Assembly: GCA_003554945.1 (NCBI GenBank)
Contig: PWHN01000044.1
Coordinates: forward strand, 38,286-102,285
Direction: 5' to 3'
Origin: a bacterium
Lineage (GTDB): Bacteria > T1Sed10-126
DNA length: 64,000 bases
Made by a program: the position numbers and the translations under genes. Under the pieces are notes generated by a model, which had not been told where the DNA came from, did no database searches, and worked only from the letters and a program-made list of their open reading frames with translations. This document shows positions 8,617 through 16,856 of the stretch, in pieces (within the stretch, counting starts at the first letter, position 1; every line of letters begins with the position of its first letter).

Positions 8617-8950
8617 GCCCTAATTTACAAAAAATTGAACCTTCTAACAATTTTGGCTTTGCGGGCCTTGATTCGCAGTCCATTTTAACATCCTCGCCCG
8701 AAAATCTTTAAACTTCAACATGGATTCCGGGGCTCCGTTTCACTTCGTCCGGAATTACGACCTTGTGTGTTTGTCATTACGGCCCCGACCCTAATCTATC
8801 TTGATTGGTCTTTCATGGTTTTTGTTCTTGATCTTCGCTCTAGCTCTTGATTTCCCCGAACTTTCGCCTGTTCGCATGCTCGTCTGTTCGCCGACTCGAT
8901 GTTTACGCTGCCCCCGCCCCGAACTGGAATCCATCTTTACGGTCTACGAT

Positions 8951-9013
8951 TTTCAACTTTCCAACTTTCCCACTTTCATACTTTCTCACTTTCCAACTTT
9001 CACACTTTATCAC
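8951..9013. repeat. Short-period tandem array of ACTTTC-type units
   Basis: About six imperfect units of roughly ten bases, such as CACTTTCATA and CCAACTTT. Related arrays are at 23521-23630, 24808-24886 (complementary strand type) and 24905-24975. Confidence 0.8.
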
Positions 9014-9156
9014 TCCCAAGGAGAGGATACAGGTGAGGGGGAAACTTGGTTTTGATTTTAGAACCTGAGGATGACTTTACCGCCCACAATCTCCTCCCCT
9101 AAAAAACGGTTTCGTGTATTGAATGTTAAACAGAAAAAAGATAAGTCCCCGGACGT

Positions 9157-9190
9157 GTGATATAGTTAAGCTATAGCTTAACTATATCAC
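9157..9190. repeat. 34-base perfect palindrome, ATATAGTTAAG core
   Basis: GTGATATAGTTAAGC, a TATA loop, then its exact complement. The inner core ATATAGTTAAG-N6-CTTAACTATAT is identical in design to the one at 9291-9320. A CTTTTTTG tract lies 14 bases downstream, so a terminator role is also possible. Confidence 0.8.
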
Positions 9191-9290
9191 TCACTGAAGG
9201 GCTTTTTTGTCTCATAATATATAACTTTATTTTAAAAAACATCATAAACAAAGGATTTTTTGATTGCAGGCAAACATTTTATAATGATAA

Positions 9291-9320
9291 ATATAGTTAA
9301 GTTAAAACTTAACTATATTA
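9291..9320. promoter_or_regulatory. Second copy of the ATATAGTTAAG inverted repeat, likely operator
   Basis: ATATAGTTAAG (9292-9302), six bases, then CTTAACTATAT (9309-9319). A TATAAT at 9281-9286 lies just before it, so a regulator bound here could block a start at this point. It is 120 bases upstream of the cation exporter. Confidence 0.55.
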
Positions 9321-9371
9321 GATTTTTCTGGAACGTTATTGCTGGAGTGAGCTGGTCATTTTTTTGTTTGC

Positions 9372-9400
9372 TTGACTCTTTTTCCATACGGACGTAAACT
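9372..9400 (+). promoter_or_regulatory. Promoter of the CDF exporter
   Basis: TTGACT at 9372-9377, 17 bases, then TAAACT at 9395-9400. The gene starts 42 bases downstream. Confidence 0.5.
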
Positions 9401-9442
9401 ACTCTTTACATAAAATAATTCTGGAGAAAAGTTGGATTAGTT

Positions 9443-10309
9443 ATGGACAAACAGAAAAAGATCATGTGGCCGTTATATTTTTTAACCGCAATGAGCCTGA
9501 CCCTGGCCCTGTTGAAACTCTGGGCCGGTTATGTTTCGGGCTCATCTTCGCTGCGCTCGATGGGTTTAAACAACACGGCTGACTTCTTCTACAGCATAAT
9601 TCTTGTGCTGGGGATGTGGGTCAGCCTGCAGCCGGCCGATGAAAACCACCCCGAGGGCCATTACCGCTACGAGTCACTGGTCGGCGTTGGCGTCGGTCTT
9701 CTTATCCTGCTCAGCGGCATGCTTGCCCTTTACGACGCTTATCTTGCGATCATTGGGGAGCGCCTTATCCGATTGACAGCACTTCCACTGGTAATTCTCG
9801 GAGGTTCTATTGCTATTAAAATTGCCTTTTCATGGTATCTGAAGCAATTAGGAGAAACGGCCAACTCGCCGGCCCTGGTCGCAATCAGTCGTGACCAGCT
9901 TGGTGATATACTGGCCGACGGCTCGGTTATCTTTGCGCTGATCAGCGCCCGCTACCTCTGGCCGGTCCTCGACCCGATAATCGCCTCACTGATCGGAATA
10001 TTTATCCTGAAAATTGGCTACGACGCCCTGCGCGAGAATATCGGGCACCTGACTGGCGAATCAGCCTCATATCGACTGCAGCAAAAAGCGCGTGAAATTG
10101 TCGCGCGCGAGACTGAATTTGACGGTCCTTACCACCTGCGTGCCCACCACGTCGGACCAAAAGTTTTTCTCTCCTTTGTGCTCCGAGCCGACGGCAACCG
10201 CACGTTGAGCAAGCTACACGCTGAAGAGGAAAAAATTCGCGATAAGTTATTAAATCTCGATCTGATAGAGCGGGTCTACATCCACCTGGAGCCAAAGAAA
10301 AAGCAATGA
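9443..10309 (+). CDS. CDF-family cation exporter, Mn-type metal site
   Basis: A 288-residue cation diffusion facilitator with about six membrane helices (residues 8-205) and a cytosolic C-terminal ferredoxin-like domain. The transport site reads Asn43-x3-Asp47 and Asp151-x3-Asp155. Zinc CDFs have a histidine at the third place, whereas N/D-D-D-D sites are known from manganese exporters such as MntE, so Mn(II) or Fe(II) efflux is the better guess. The HPEGHYRYE loop (69-77) is typical. It is single, preceded by two matched palindromes that may be metal-regulator operators. Confidence 0.88.
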   Translation: MDKQKKIMWPLYFLTAMSLTLALLKLWAGYVSGSSSLRSMGLNNTADFFYSIILVLGMWVSLQPADENHPEGHYRYESLVGVGVGLLILLSGMLALYDAYLAIIGERLIRLTALPLVILGGSIAIKIAFSWYLKQLGETANSPALVAISRDQLGDILADGSVIFALISARYLWPVLDPIIASLIGIFILKIGYDALRENIGHLTGESASYRLQQKAREIVARETEFDGPYHLRAHHVGPKVFLSFVLRADGNRTLSKLHAEEEKIRDKLLNLDLIERVYIHLEPKKKQ

Positions 10310-10326
10310 CCAGAACATACCGACCC

Positions 10327-10435
10327 CCGTCATTGCCGGGCTTGACCCGGCAATCCATTTTCATGAGACCATAGATTCCAGATCTGCCCGGAGCACTCAA
10401 CGCTTTGAGTGCTCGGTTGTCCGGAATGACGTCGG
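10327..10435. repeat. Dispersed palindromes downstream of the CDF gene
   Basis: CATTGCCGGG...CCCGGCAATCC forms one hairpin, and GAGCACTCAA-N4-TTGAGTGCTC (10391-10414) another. The outer ends CGTCATTGCC and GGAATGACG match the dispersed family listed at 6153. Confidence 0.7.
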
Positions 10436-10523
10436 AAGGCTCTGAGCAATGACAAATAGTTCTTGTGGCTCTGATTTAAACCGGGTAAAATATTTTTAAT
10501 ATAAATTTTGGGGGCGATTACAA

Positions 10524-12026
10524 GTGAAAATCAGCCGCTGTTTTTTCGCTGTTAGCCTGACATTGCTGGCGGGCCTAACTCTTGTTTTGTCACCTTATCT
10601 TAACGCCCGGGAGAGAGCTATTGATGGGCGGCTGCAGGAGCGAAGAGATTTCAGGCAGCGACGTGAAGAAGAGTTCGCGCAATTTGTAGAGGAACGCTGG
10701 CAGGCGCTGGAAGAGTTCAGACAGGCGCGCACCTTTGAAGAAGATAAGCTGAAAGAGCCCCCAGAATATGAACCGGTCGAAGAAGAGCCTCTTGAACTGG
10801 AAAGAATTGAACGTCGCGAAGTAAGTAGGCCAACAAGAGAAGAGACCGAACCGCAAGTCGACGCTCCGCCACCGGATAAGCCAACCCCAGAAGCCCCCCC
10901 TGACCCCTCGCCTCCAGAAGCAGAGGTAGACCCGAGAAAAGTTTTGGAATGGTATGGTGTTCAGGTAGAAATTCCGACTTTAACCAGCCCACTGCCTGAA
11001 GTCGCGCCAACCGAGCCCGACGAGTCGATCGCGGCCGAATACCTGCAGGATTTTGAGGCTGAATCACCTGACTCTCTGATCGATGCAGTCGAGAACAATA
11101 GTTCAGAGCTTGACCTGCGCGGCTGGCACGAACTTTACTTTACCTATTCACTCGCCGACAGGCTAGTCGACACGACCCGTGAAAAACGACTTTTGACCTG
11201 GGCAGTAGCACAACAGCGCGGTCTTGACGTTAGACTGGCAATGGATGATAATGACTTTTATTTAATTTACCACTCGCCCCGCAGCTTACCGGGGACCAGT
11301 TACTACAGTCTCAACGGCCGAGAGTATTACCTGTTTTTACCCGATGAACAGGGGGAGCCGGAGGGAGGCGTAAGAACTTACGCAACTGACAACCCGGACG
11401 TCGAACAGGCTACAACCCCCTATGTTGACCGCCTGCCTAATTTGCCCTGGCAGGAGGAAAAACGGGCAATTGAATTTGAGTTTGAAGGAGAAAACTACAA
11501 TTTCATTCTCAACTACAACGACAACCTGGCCCAATACTTTCAATCGGTTCCCCAGGTTGAACCCCAGTATTATTTCAAATCGCTAACACCGGTGGGCATT
11601 GACGAGAACTTATTAGCAGAAATTGAGCCGATAATTGAAGAGATGTCCACCTGGACGGCCCTCGATTTTCTCTTGCGGCTGACCCAGAGAGGTTTTGTAT
11701 ACAAAACCGACGTAGAACAGTTCGGCCACCAGTGGTTTATGATCCCTGCCGATACAATCAATCATCCTTATTCCGACTGTGACGACCGGGCAATTTTCTA
11801 CGCCTGGCTGGTAAGGGAACTGCTGGGACTTGAGGTGGCCGGGGCCCTCTGGCCCGGTCACCTGTCGACAGCAGTCGAATTCCCGGACAGAAATATTATT
11901 GACGGAACTTATGTTATGATTGATGATACGCCTTATGTGCTCAACGACCCCACTTACATCGGTGCCGGTCCGGGCCGGGTAATGAAACAATTCCAGGGTC
12001 AGACGCCAGAGATACTTTTGCCTTAA
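10524..12026 (+). CDS. Exported transglutaminase-like protein
   Basis: A 500-residue protein with an N-terminal signal peptide (about residues 1-27), a charged coiled-coil stretch (30-100) and a Pro/Glu-rich linker (100-150). Its C-terminal transglutaminase-like domain has Cys419 in DCDDRA, His446 in GHLSTAV and Asp475 in NDPTY, so the papain-like triad is complete. GTG start after GGGGGCG. Such domains act as peptidases or cross-linkers at the envelope. The large middle region (190-380) is not recognised. A small lipoprotein gene follows by 23 bases and is probably co-transcribed. Confidence 0.75.
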   Translation: MKISRCFFAVSLTLLAGLTLVLSPYLNARERAIDGRLQERRDFRQRREEEFAQFVEERWQALEEFRQARTFEEDKLKEPPEYEPVEEEPLELERIERREVSRPTREETEPQVDAPPPDKPTPEAPPDPSPPEAEVDPRKVLEWYGVQVEIPTLTSPLPEVAPTEPDESIAAEYLQDFEAESPDSLIDAVENNSSELDLRGWHELYFTYSLADRLVDTTREKRLLTWAVAQQRGLDVRLAMDDNDFYLIYHSPRSLPGTSYYSLNGREYYLFLPDEQGEPEGGVRTYATDNPDVEQATTPYVDRLPNLPWQEEKRAIEFEFEGENYNFILNYNDNLAQYFQSVPQVEPQYYFKSLTPVGIDENLLAEIEPIIEEMSTWTALDFLLRLTQRGFVYKTDVEQFGHQWFMIPADTINHPYSDCDDRAIFYAWLVRELLGLEVAGALWPGHLSTAVEFPDRNIIDGTYVMIDDTPYVLNDPTYIGAGPGRVMKQFQGQTPEILLP

Positions 12027-12049
12027 AATTTTACAAAGGGAGGAAAATC

Positions 12050-12205
12050 ATGAAGAAAGCAGTAGTTTTACTTTTCGCAGTGATAATCACATTCGGACTC
12101 GTGGGCTGTGCAGCCCGTGAATATCCAGAAGAAGAGGGGATTGACCGGGAGGAAACGGAGAGATCACGCGAGGACGCCCGTGAACAGCACAGACGTCACC
12201 ATTAA
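12050..12205 (+). CDS. Small 51-residue lipoprotein
   Basis: A signal peptide ends in the lipobox LVGC with Cys20, followed by about 30 very charged residues (many Glu, Arg and His). ATG follows GGGAGGAAAATC. No known family; resembles short entericidin-like or partner lipoproteins only in size. It is second in a likely operon with the transglutaminase-like gene and is followed by a terminator. Confidence 0.75.
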   Translation: MKKAVVLLFAVIITFGLVGCAAREYPEEEGIDREETERSREDAREQHRRHH

Positions 12206-12240
12206 ATTACTCGCCTGTTAAACAGATGAACTACAAAAAA

Positions 12241-12274
12241 AGCAGGAGGCCCGCACCCGGAGCCTCCTGCTTTT
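12241..12274. terminator. Rho-independent terminator, both strands
   Basis: AGCAGGAGGC pairs with GCCTCCTGCT across an 11-base loop and is followed by TTTT; AAAAAAGC precedes it, so it can also serve the convergent barrel gene. Confidence 0.85.
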
Positions 12275-12284
12275 ACTACTTGTT

Positions 12285-12917
12285 TTAGAGCCGCCAGCTT
12301 AAGCCGAAAGTATACAAGATTGTGTAGTAATCGTCGTTATAGTTACCATAATTAAAATCCTCACGGGGGATGGTGCCCTGGACCTCAAAATTACCGTTTA
12401 AACGCTCGGCAAATGCATAGTTCAAACCGAGACCAAACCCGAGCGCTGTTGTGCTTACTTCCTCACTGTCTTCAGAATCTACCCCATGGTGGCCTTCAAA
12501 ATCCCAATCAACCGTGTAATGAACCAACCCGAGCAGCGCGTAGGTGGAGAAATTCTCGGGCAATTCGCGGTCCCAGACGCGACCGAAGTTATAGCGGCCG
12601 TAAACTGCCACCATAGGACCAATATCAGCTTCAATAGCCCTCTGATCATCGTCACCAAAAAGACCAAGATGCCCCTCGATGGCAATATCATTGGAAAGGT
12701 TATAACCGGCTTTCAGGCGGGTTCCAAATGCACGAAAACCAGTCGCATCTTCATCTGCGTCGTCGAAACGGAGGTCCATGTTCCCAACCCCGACGTCAAA
12801 ATAGAGAGGACTCTCAGCGATCACACCGCTACGAATCATCTGCGCCTCGGCCGGCAAAAAGAAACCTACTACCAGCAGCAAACTTAAAACTGCAGTTACA
12901 TAAAATCGATATTTCAT
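12285..12917 (-). CDS. Outer-membrane beta-barrel protein
   Basis: 210 residues with a signal peptide ending PAEA (about residue 25) and an alternating beta pattern rich in Gly and aromatics, ending YTFGLSWRL. The pattern resembles small eight-stranded OmpW/OprF-like porins or opacity proteins. The ATG at 12917 has TAGGAGGAAATG upstream and gives the clean signal peptide; a longer frame upstream adds non-signal residues. It may end the envelope block read leftward from 20254. Confidence 0.75.
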   Translation of the reverse strand: MKYRFYVTAVLSLLLVVGFFLPAEAQMIRSGVIAESPLYFDVGVGNMDLRFDDADEDATGFRAFGTRLKAGYNLSNDIAIEGHLGLFGDDDQRAIEADIGPMVAVYGRYNFGRVWDRELPENFSTYALLGLVHYTVDWDFEGHHGVDSEDSEEVSTTALGFGLGLNYAFAERLNGNFEVQGTIPREDFNYGNYNDDYYTILYTFGLSWRL

Positions 12918-13021
12918 CTCATTTCCTCCTAAAAGAATAGAGTAAAGCATATCAACCGCAAAATTATCTCTGTTTAAACAGAACAACTTTATTTCAAGTT
13001 GTCCGTGAAAAAATCGTTAAA

Positions 13022-14014
13022 TCAATGAAGAAAATCTAACAAATCCTCGTCGAAGCGGCGTTCGAACTTAACGCGGACTTCATCGCCAAACTTAAGCTGG
13101 TTGGCAACATCAGCGTCAGGAACGCGAACCCAGCTATAGGTGGGACCAAACTGGTTGGTGATGAAACCCTCACCAATTGTATTGATCTCCAGAAATGTCT
13201 GACCGGACAGGCGGTCCTCATACTCGCTAGTCCGCATAAACTCTACTTTCCAGCCTTCCTGGATGTTTTGTCGATCACCGATGTTCACCATAAAAATGTA
13301 ATCGTCGTCCATCTGGCGCCCCTCAACAACGTAACCGCGGGGAGCAAAAGCGTTCTGCAGGTCAACCCGTCCCAGGTCAACAGCTATGTCGGTAATATCA
13401 CCAAAAACCCGGCTGCCACCACGGGCAGTAACGTCACAACGGGACCAGTAGTCACTGGACAGTGCTTCATCACCGGAAGCACTGAGGTTGACAGTGGTCA
13501 CCCGTTCCATCTCCGGCAGGGAGTAGATGTCAAGCTCGAACTCCACCGTAGCGTCGTATTTACAGTGAGCCTGGGCGAAACCTTCGCGAACAATTTCGGT
13601 CGAGGCATCGGCCCGGATTATCCTTCCCCGAACAGCATAATCTGCAACGTCCGGCCCTGCGTAGCGGCCGGCATCACGGTCCTGCGCCAGACGTATCTCC
13701 TCGGCCAGTTCCTGGGCAGCCTCTCTATCTATGCGTTCAACCCCGACAGTTTCAAACCAGTCGGCAATCGAACTCTCAACTATACGATCGAGGTTCTGTT
13801 CCGCCGCCAGATCGTCCCCCCCCAGGTCAATCTCCTGAATTAGAACACGCGTTGCACCATATTCAATTTCTTCAGGTGCCGGTGCCATCTCAGCCTCCGA
13901 CAGGTTCATCTCCTGGTACTGATTGGGATCCTCCAGCCGTGTGGAAACCGCTCCAAAACAACCGGCCAGAACCAGACCCAGAACAAGATAAAAAATTAAC
14001 AAAGATCGTCGCAT
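13022..14014 (-). CDS. CsgG/FlgT-like outer-membrane lipoprotein
   Basis: 330 residues with lipobox LAGC (Cys19). Residues about 55-215 resemble the CsgG/TolB-N-like domain (VLIQEIDLGG, DYAVRGRI, FELDIYSLP). Residues 240-320 (FMVNIGDRQNIQEGWKVEF, then a GD-V end) look like the SH3-like FlgT C-terminal domain. In Vibrio, FlgT joins an LPP20-like, a CsgG-like and this C-terminal domain in one chain to build a periplasmic ring. The gene directly upstream supplies the LPP20-like part as a separate protein. Function inferred only. Confidence 0.65.
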   Translation of the reverse strand: MRRSLLIFYLVLGLVLAGCFGAVSTRLEDPNQYQEMNLSEAEMAPAPEEIEYGATRVLIQEIDLGGDDLAAEQNLDRIVESSIADWFETVGVERIDREAAQELAEEIRLAQDRDAGRYAGPDVADYAVRGRIIRADASTEIVREGFAQAHCKYDATVEFELDIYSLPEMERVTTVNLSASGDEALSSDYWSRCDVTARGGSRVFGDITDIAVDLGRVDLQNAFAPRGYVVEGRQMDDDYIFMVNIGDRQNIQEGWKVEFMRTSEYEDRLSGQTFLEINTIGEGFITNQFGPTYSWVRVPDADVANQLKFGDEVRVKFERRFDEDLLDFLH

Positions 14015-14044
14015 AACTGTCCCTCCTTAATGTGGTTAAATTTA

Positions 14045-15061
14045 TTAATCAATTCCGAGCAGCTTTTCAAAACCCTGCTGTTCTATCTCGGCAATTACGT
14101 CGTTAAAGGCAATCCCCCGCGCATCATCAAAGTCGGTCATTGAACTGCCCCGTTTTTCGTATGTCTGCGAGGAGAGCAGCCTACCGTGGCGACTGCGCAC
14201 TTCCAGTCGCACGTTAACTGTAACTTCTTTACTGCCGAAAAATTCGTCTTCATCAGTGGTTGCCGTAATAATTATCCGGGCCCAGTCTTCATATTGCTCT
14301 GCTGGTTCTGGTTCACCATCAAACTGAACGGAGTCAACCGCTTCTGAAGCAAGCTCCTCCTCAATATGATTGGCCACCGGCGCCGTTTCATCGTCACGAA
14401 TAATCACCACTTGAACCTTTCCACGAACCTTGTCGTAGTTGGCTTTTAAGTCCCGATATTTATCCCGGCGTTCGTCGTAGTTAATGTCAGCGCCAAGTAT
14501 ACGCAGCACCTGTAAATAAACCTCCGCCTGCTCTATTTTTGAGAGCGAGGCGTTCATCCGATAAAAATCAACCAGCGGACTGGGTGTGATTTTAAAATCG
14601 TCTTCTATTTCCTTTTCGAGCCGGTCCAGACGGTCGATCACGCTCTCAGAATATGCCGGCTTGTCCAGCCGGACTTCAACGTAATAGTTATCTTCATCCA
14701 TAGATTCGGAGCGATTTATCTCGTAATTATCCAACTCAAGATCACGAACTCGTGCTTCAATTTGCTGCCGGTATTCAGTTCCTACCTGGTCTCCTACTTC
14801 AGAGAAGACAAGCTCCTCCTGGGAACCAACTTCAGTTGAAAACCGGCCGGCAAGATTGCTTAGAGCGTTTGAGCGGGCCTGCTCCCGGTTTTGACCGCTG
14901 CCAATCACATACATGTGGCGTTCGGAATCCGAACGGGGGTTCTGCACCCACTGCGGTATAGAGGCGTATAATACCGTACAGGCGGCAAGAAAAAATACCG
15001 TCGTCAAGAAAAAAACAGATCCTGCCTGAGAAGCAGCATCTTCTGATTTTATAACTCTCAT
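14045..15061 (-). CDS. LPP20-domain envelope protein
   Basis: 338 residues. Residues 10-34 form a hydrophobic signal with LAAC at 25-28, so lipidation at Cys28 is possible; otherwise cleavage after YAS. PQWVQNP, then YVIGSGQNREQARSNAL and NLAGRF, is the LPP20 pattern. The rest (140-338) holds helices and a beta domain with no clear match. It is 30 bases upstream of the CsgG/FlgT-like gene and probably its partner. Confidence 0.7.
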   Translation of the reverse strand: MRVIKSEDAASQAGSVFFLTTVFFLAACTVLYASIPQWVQNPRSDSERHMYVIGSGQNREQARSNALSNLAGRFSTEVGSQEELVFSEVGDQVGTEYRQQIEARVRDLELDNYEINRSESMDEDNYYVEVRLDKPAYSESVIDRLDRLEKEIEDDFKITPSPLVDFYRMNASLSKIEQAEVYLQVLRILGADINYDERRDKYRDLKANYDKVRGKVQVVIIRDDETAPVANHIEEELASEAVDSVQFDGEPEPAEQYEDWARIIITATTDEDEFFGSKEVTVNVRLEVRSRHGRLLSSQTYEKRGSSMTDFDDARGIAFNDVIAEIEQQGFEKLLGID

Positions 15062-15177
15062 AAAAAATTACACCCCGGATCAATAATTATGGGCTGAATT
15101 TTTGAAAAAAATAGTCCCGGTTTGCCCGCTCACAGCTGGCAAACCGGGTCAATCACGATTGCTTTGAATGTTAAGTT

Positions 15178-15756
15178 TTACTGCCCCTCGGGTTCAGCCA
15201 CGGAATCCCGTCCATCTATGGACTCATCCATTCGCTGGCGCGCCTGTTCACGGGAAAATTCAGTTTCAAGGCGTTCCATCTCATCAAACTGCTGACTTAC
15301 CTGATCAAGATCAACGCTGACCATTACCCAGGCATCAAAAACACCATCAACCTGGTCAACAGCCCGTTCTTCCTCACGAACGCCATGCAGTTCCTCGTCT
15401 ATCACACGCTCGGTCAACTGTTCAAAAGAAGATAAAATTTCAGCATCGGCTGCTTCGCCCATTTCCTGGACATAATCCTCCTGCCAGCTCTGAATGGACT
15501 GCCCCAACTGCTGCGCAATCTGGTTAGTGGCTCGAAGTTCTGCTCGCTGGATAGCGGTCTGTAGATTTCGGGACTGAGCGTTGGCAATTCCGTATAATTT
15601 GCCTTCCTCGGTCGGGGGACTCTGGGCCCAACTGGGACCAAAATCCATACCCCACTCGCCATCATCTTCTTCTACTTCAGGCTCCTGGGCACCAAAACAG
15701 CCGGCCAAACTAAATGCAAACAAAACAGTCATGACAACAATCAAACTCTTCTTCAT
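15178..15756 (-). CDS. LPP20-family lipoprotein (FlgP-like)
   Basis: 192 residues with lipobox LAGC (Cys20), an acidic linker, then the LPP20 core GPSWAQSPP, LYGIANAQSRNLQTAIQRAELRA and a C-terminal charged helix. Size and domain match Vibrio FlgP and Helicobacter LPP20, outer-membrane lipoproteins. ATG follows TAGGAGG. Next to the other LPP20 and CsgG/FlgT-like genes it suggests a small ring-forming lipoprotein set. Confidence 0.8.
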   Translation of the reverse strand: MKKSLIVVMTVLFAFSLAGCFGAQEPEVEEDDGEWGMDFGPSWAQSPPTEEGKLYGIANAQSRNLQTAIQRAELRATNQIAQQLGQSIQSWQEDYVQEMGEAADAEILSSFEQLTERVIDEELHGVREEERAVDQVDGVFDAWVMVSVDLDQVSQQFDEMERLETEFSREQARQRMDESIDGRDSVAEPEGQ

Positions 15757-15802
15757 AACTACTCAACCTCCTAAAAAATAATTGAATTGTTCTTCTCAAA
15801 AT

Positions 15803-16765
15803 TTATCTTCTCATCCTCTCCTCACGATCACGGCGGAACTCCTCAAATCTTTCTTCACGTTCCGCGATAAAATCATCCAGCGCCTGTTTACGCTGCTGGA
15901 TGAAATCTTCCCGTTTTTCTTCCAGTTCATAACGGTAGTCTATGTATTGTTCCCGGAACTGCTCGTATCTTTCTTCACGATCGGCAAGCTGACTCTGCAG
16001 CCGCTCTTTCTGCTGCCGTAGTTGCTGCAGCTCACGCTCAAGCGGGGCCGGATCAAACTCGGGCGGCAACGGTTCCTCAACTGATTTTTCCAGCCTATCA
16101 ATTTCAGTCTTTAATTCCACCAGCTCCGCCTGCAACTGTTCAACCCCACGATTCTCCCTCCAGTGCTGCCATGTAAGCTCAAGCTCCTGCCGCGGCTCGT
16201 CCAAACGGGAAACAACTGTCTCGTCAGTCTCCGGGTCAAATCTAACCTCGCCCCCCTCGCCGGCTACCAGGCGTTCTCCGGGGGAGGCGGAAACTTCCAC
16301 CGCTCCACTCTCGACTGCCGTCCAGCTCTCCTGTTCCAGCTCATAAGCAACCTGGAATTCCGTCCCCCGCACACCAATGACGGCGTTCGGAGTCCGCAGT
16401 TCAAACTCTCTTCCCAGAGCTTCCGTATCAATTCGGGCCGAGACCGAGCCATAGTTAAGTTTTATAGGTTCTCCAGGTTTGGGCAGGTTAACGCCGGAAG
16501 TTTCATTTAACTGCAGGGTGGATTTATCCTCTTCAAGTTCTAATTCAAGGTAGGAATCAATTTCAGTTTTCACCTGCGAGTCGCGGGGGATAGACTCGCC
16601 TTCTCCCAGGGTTCTCCACTCGGTTTCATCGGCCGGACGCGTTTCTGCCTCACCCCTGAGATATGACAGGTGCATTTCAGCCCAGACAAAAGAAGGAACT
16701 GCAGTTGCCAGTAGAAATACGCTCAACATAAAAAAAGTTGGTTTCCTGTGCCCGGGCTTGAACAT
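15803..16765 (-). CDS. FecR-domain periplasmic protein with coiled coil
   Basis: 320 residues with a signal peptide ending FVWA (about residue 29). Residues 45-175 form a FecR domain: EIDSYLELELEEDKSTLQL, NYGSVSARID, then FELRTPNAVIGVRGTEF, the classic TPxAVxGVRGTEF signature. Residues 205-320 are a long Glu/Arg-rich coiled coil. These FecR proteins are usually not regulators of iron uptake but envelope proteins. It is first gene of the LPP20 block. Confidence 0.85.
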   Translation of the reverse strand: MFKPGHRKPTFFMLSVFLLATAVPSFVWAEMHLSYLRGEAETRPADETEWRTLGEGESIPRDSQVKTEIDSYLELELEEDKSTLQLNETSGVNLPKPGEPIKLNYGSVSARIDTEALGREFELRTPNAVIGVRGTEFQVAYELEQESWTAVESGAVEVSASPGERLVAGEGGEVRFDPETDETVVSRLDEPRQELELTWQHWRENRGVEQLQAELVELKTEIDRLEKSVEEPLPPEFDPAPLERELQQLRQQKERLQSQLADREERYEQFREQYIDYRYELEEKREDFIQQRKQALDDFIAEREERFEEFRRDREERMRR

Positions 16766-16856
16766 TATCCTGTCTCCCTAATTAAGATTTTTTACTTTAA
16801 TTACAGAGTAAACTAAAACAACTACAAAAGCAAGGTGAATTTTTTCACATTAAAAT

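Larger units (their letters stand above)
8631..9442. other. 812-base gene-free region rich in repeats
   Basis: No credible gene lies here. It holds two dispersed palindromes (8659-8688, 8719-8760), a tandem array of CTTTC units (8951-9013), two matched inverted repeats (9157-9190, 9291-9320) and the promoter of the cation exporter. Confidence 0.7.
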
